This document shows positions 62,552-64,000 of a stretch of 64,000 bases of DNA, piece after piece (position 1 is the stretch's first letter; the number at the start of each line of letters is the position of its first letter). The translations under genes were made by a program, and so were the position numbers. The notes under the pieces are model-generated. The model had not been told where the DNA came from. It saw only the letters and a program-made list of their open reading frames with translations, and searched no databases. The stretch is from Rhizobium sp. SL42 (GTDB lineage Bacteria > Pseudomonadota > Alphaproteobacteria > Rhizobiales > Rhizobiaceae): contig NZ_CP063397.1 in the NCBI RefSeq assembly GCF_021729845.1, forward strand, positions 2,494,001 through 2,558,000, written 5' to 3'.

Positions 62552-63727
62552 TCAGGCCGTCTGCTGCAACGCGTCACCCAACCAGGCAACCCGGTTGCGC
62601 CCCAGGCGTTTGGCCTCGTAGAGCGCCGTATCGGCATGTTTGAGCAGATCCTCCAGCCCGATATCGAGGGTCGGGCCGCCAGCAATCCCCAGGCTTGCCG
62701 TTACGATACCTGAAGTGCCCCGATGCAGAATGTTCTGCGCCTCGATCGCGCTTCTGATCGTCTCCGCCATTGCCAATGCCTGGGCTGGTTGAACGTTTGG
62801 CAAGAGAACAAGAACCTCTTCTCCACCAAAGCGGAAGGTCACCCCTTGGTCGCCTACAGCGTCGGATATGCAACGACTGACCGAACGAATGCAGGTGTCA
62901 CCCTCGATATGGCCATGCACATCGTTGAACAGCTTGAAATTGTCGATATCGAGCATGATTGCGGAGACAGACGCATTCTTGCCGGGGTTCTTCCAAATAT
63001 CGTCGGCGATACGGGTGAGGGAGCGCCGGTTGAGAAGCCCGGTCAGTTCGTCTTGCTCAGATTGTGCGGTGACCACGCGATGAAGGAGGGTGCCGCGAAG
63101 CTGATTGAGGAAGTTGAGCCGCTCGGAATGTTCCTGGAAGTAGGCGCCGAGTGCCAGGAACACCGAGACGGTGCCATAGAACGAGACCAGCGCCTCATAG
63201 GTGACGTCATCCAGCGAACCGTTGAGCTTGGTGGTGGTCAATTGAATGCAGGTCAGCAGGAGCAGACCGAGCAGCGTTGCGCGGAAGCGGGGACGCAGCC
63301 CGATGACAAGGAAGAGAAACACCAGAACATTGGCATTCTGGTAGATGAAGAGGTGCGGGCTGGTGGTGAATACGGCAACGGACATTGGCAAGAACGCACC
63401 AAGTACGACGACGCAAATGGAAAGGATGTCGTAGTTTCGTGGTGACGGCCATTTGCGGATTGCCAGTGTGGCGAACAGGGCGAATGGTGTGAATATGGCA
63501 AGACGCACGAATATGAGTTGAGGCAACATATCCGGAATCATTGTTGCATCGCCGACCCAAACCATGTCGTAGATCAATGTACCGACAATTGCCCATACAT
63601 GGACAATACGGATCCTTGACGCAGCAAATTCCTTGAGAAACTCGGCTTCGACCGCCGGCGAAAAGCGCAACCAGCGGAACCCCGACTTCAGTTGCCGGTT
63701 CACCTGGTCAAGCACAGCATCATGCAT
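62552..63727 (-). CDS. Membrane-bound diguanylate cyclase (GGDEF domain)
   Basis: A 391-residue protein with an N-terminal domain of about six membrane segments (about 40-200, reminiscent of MASE-type sensors) and a C-terminal GGDEF domain. DELTGLLNRRSL opens the domain; LDIDNFKLFNDVHGHIEGD binds metal and guanine. The active loop reads GGEEV (301-305) instead of GG(D/E)EF. The inhibitory I-site position (292-295) is GDQG, not RxxD, so product inhibition is unlikely. c-di-GMP made here could act on the PilZ protein at 42 kb, among others (inference). Confidence 0.9.
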   Translation of the reverse strand: MHDAVLDQVNRQLKSGFRWLRFSPAVEAEFLKEFAASRIRIVHVWAIVGTLIYDMVWVGDATMIPDMLPQLIFVRLAIFTPFALFATLAIRKWPSPRNYDILSICVVVLGAFLPMSVAVFTTSPHLFIYQNANVLVFLFLVIGLRPRFRATLLGLLLLTCIQLTTTKLNGSLDDVTYEALVSFYGTVSVFLALGAYFQEHSERLNFLNQLRGTLLHRVVTAQSEQDELTGLLNRRSLTRIADDIWKNPGKNASVSAIMLDIDNFKLFNDVHGHIEGDTCIRSVSRCISDAVGDQGVTFRFGGEEVLVLLPNVQPAQALAMAETIRSAIEAQNILHRGTSGIVTASLGIAGGPTLDIGLEDLLKHADTALYEAKRLGRNRVAWLGDALQQTA

Positions 63728-63983
63728 TCTTGCTCTCCGCTTCTACGATACATCCACAACTTTAAGGCATGATTCTGAAAGGAAGTAAAAAGTCGAGTTC
63801 TCGCGTCTGGTGTAAAACCTAAAGTTGAAATTACTAATACTCGGACTTCTGCCGTGAATTCTTGCATTTCTGGTTCACATTTTCACCATACAGCCCGAAA
63901 ATCGGGCCAAAAGCGAAGGCCAATCTTTCTTTTGAAGCAGCAATTTGCTAGTTCCGCTTGATTGGATAGAGGTGGGTGAAGAT
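63728..63983. other. Right-end intergenic region
   Basis: 256 bp without a credible gene, upstream of the diguanylate cyclase gene on one side and a new plus-strand gene on the other. It includes a small hairpin GCCCGA/TCGGGC with an AAA loop near 63893 and is AT-rich around 63780-63840. I see no clear promoter match. Confidence 0.5.
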
Positions 63984-64000
63984 ATGACGCCAGATGTTCG
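63984..64000 (+). CDS. Start of a gene cut by the window edge
   Basis: An ATG at 63984 lies seven bases after AGAGGTGGG, a good ribosome site, and opens MTPDV before the window ends. The product cannot be named from five codons. Confidence 0.45.

Overview
This window looks like a piece of a chromosome from the family Rhizobiaceae (Rhizobium/Agrobacterium/Sinorhizobium group). Pointers to this are the aapJQMP general amino acid transporter, clpS-clpA, an EipB-type envelope protein, the rpsB-tsf / pyrH-frr-uppS-cdsA-rseP-bamA-lpxD-fabZ-lpxA-lpxI-lpxB cluster with LpxI in place of LpxH, high GC at third codon positions, and several small families confined to Alphaproteobacteria (DUF3126, DUF1849, DUF2336, zf-CHCC). 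I recognised no rRNA, tRNA, CRISPR array, insertion sequence or prophage. The window is almost entirely core genome and densely coded.

Layout. 1-4.8 kb: end of a nuclease-like gene, then aapP-aapM-aapQ-aapJ on the minus strand. 5.1-10.9 kb: metC, an FAD monooxygenase, a zf-CHCC protein, an alpha/beta hydrolase, an enoyl-CoA hydratase, cysE and DUF3126. 11-15.7 kb: phasin, clpS-clpA, azlC-azlD. 15.7-19.6 kb: HIT protein, an operon of ridA, a GDPD phosphodiesterase and a DUF482 acyltransferase, and eipB. 19.8-33 kb: translation (rpsB, tsf, frr), nucleotide (pyrH), undecaprenyl and phospholipid precursors (uppS, cdsA), envelope proteolysis and outer-membrane assembly (rseP, bamA), then lipid A (lpxD-fabZ-lpxA-lpxI-lpxB with overlapping genes).

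33-37.6 kb is a zinc-uptake regulon: a COG0523 GTPase, znuA, and the divergent znuC-znuB-zur operon. Two near-identical 17-bp palindromes, one in the znuA/znuC gap and one just upstream of the GTPase, are probable Zur operators. 37.6-42.8 kb: a gamma-carbonic-anhydrase-like protein, a small unknown, a D-Ala-D-Ala carboxypeptidase with a SPOR domain, an unknown membrane protein, a periplasmic transglutaminase-like cysteine protease and a two-domain PilZ protein. A strong Rho-independent terminator at 43.06 kb has no protein gene in front of it and may end a small RNA. 43-48.2 kb: rhomboid protease, CBS protein, patatin, hisI, folE, an IscU-like scaffold, yidD, DUF2267. 48.3-64 kb: thrS, an acyltransferase, a repeat-built exported unknown, nitroreductase plus flavin reductase, DUF2336, GNAT, an ABC exporter, an AI-2E family permease, parE, an exported hydrolase, a membrane diguanylate cyclase, and the first codons of a further gene at the right edge.

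I found no clear new system. The items most worth a second look are the orphan terminator/small-RNA candidate, the zinc regulon with its tandem-repeat histidine tail on ZnuC, the exported protein made of three similar beta-rich units, and the unknown membrane protein upstream of the carboxypeptidase.
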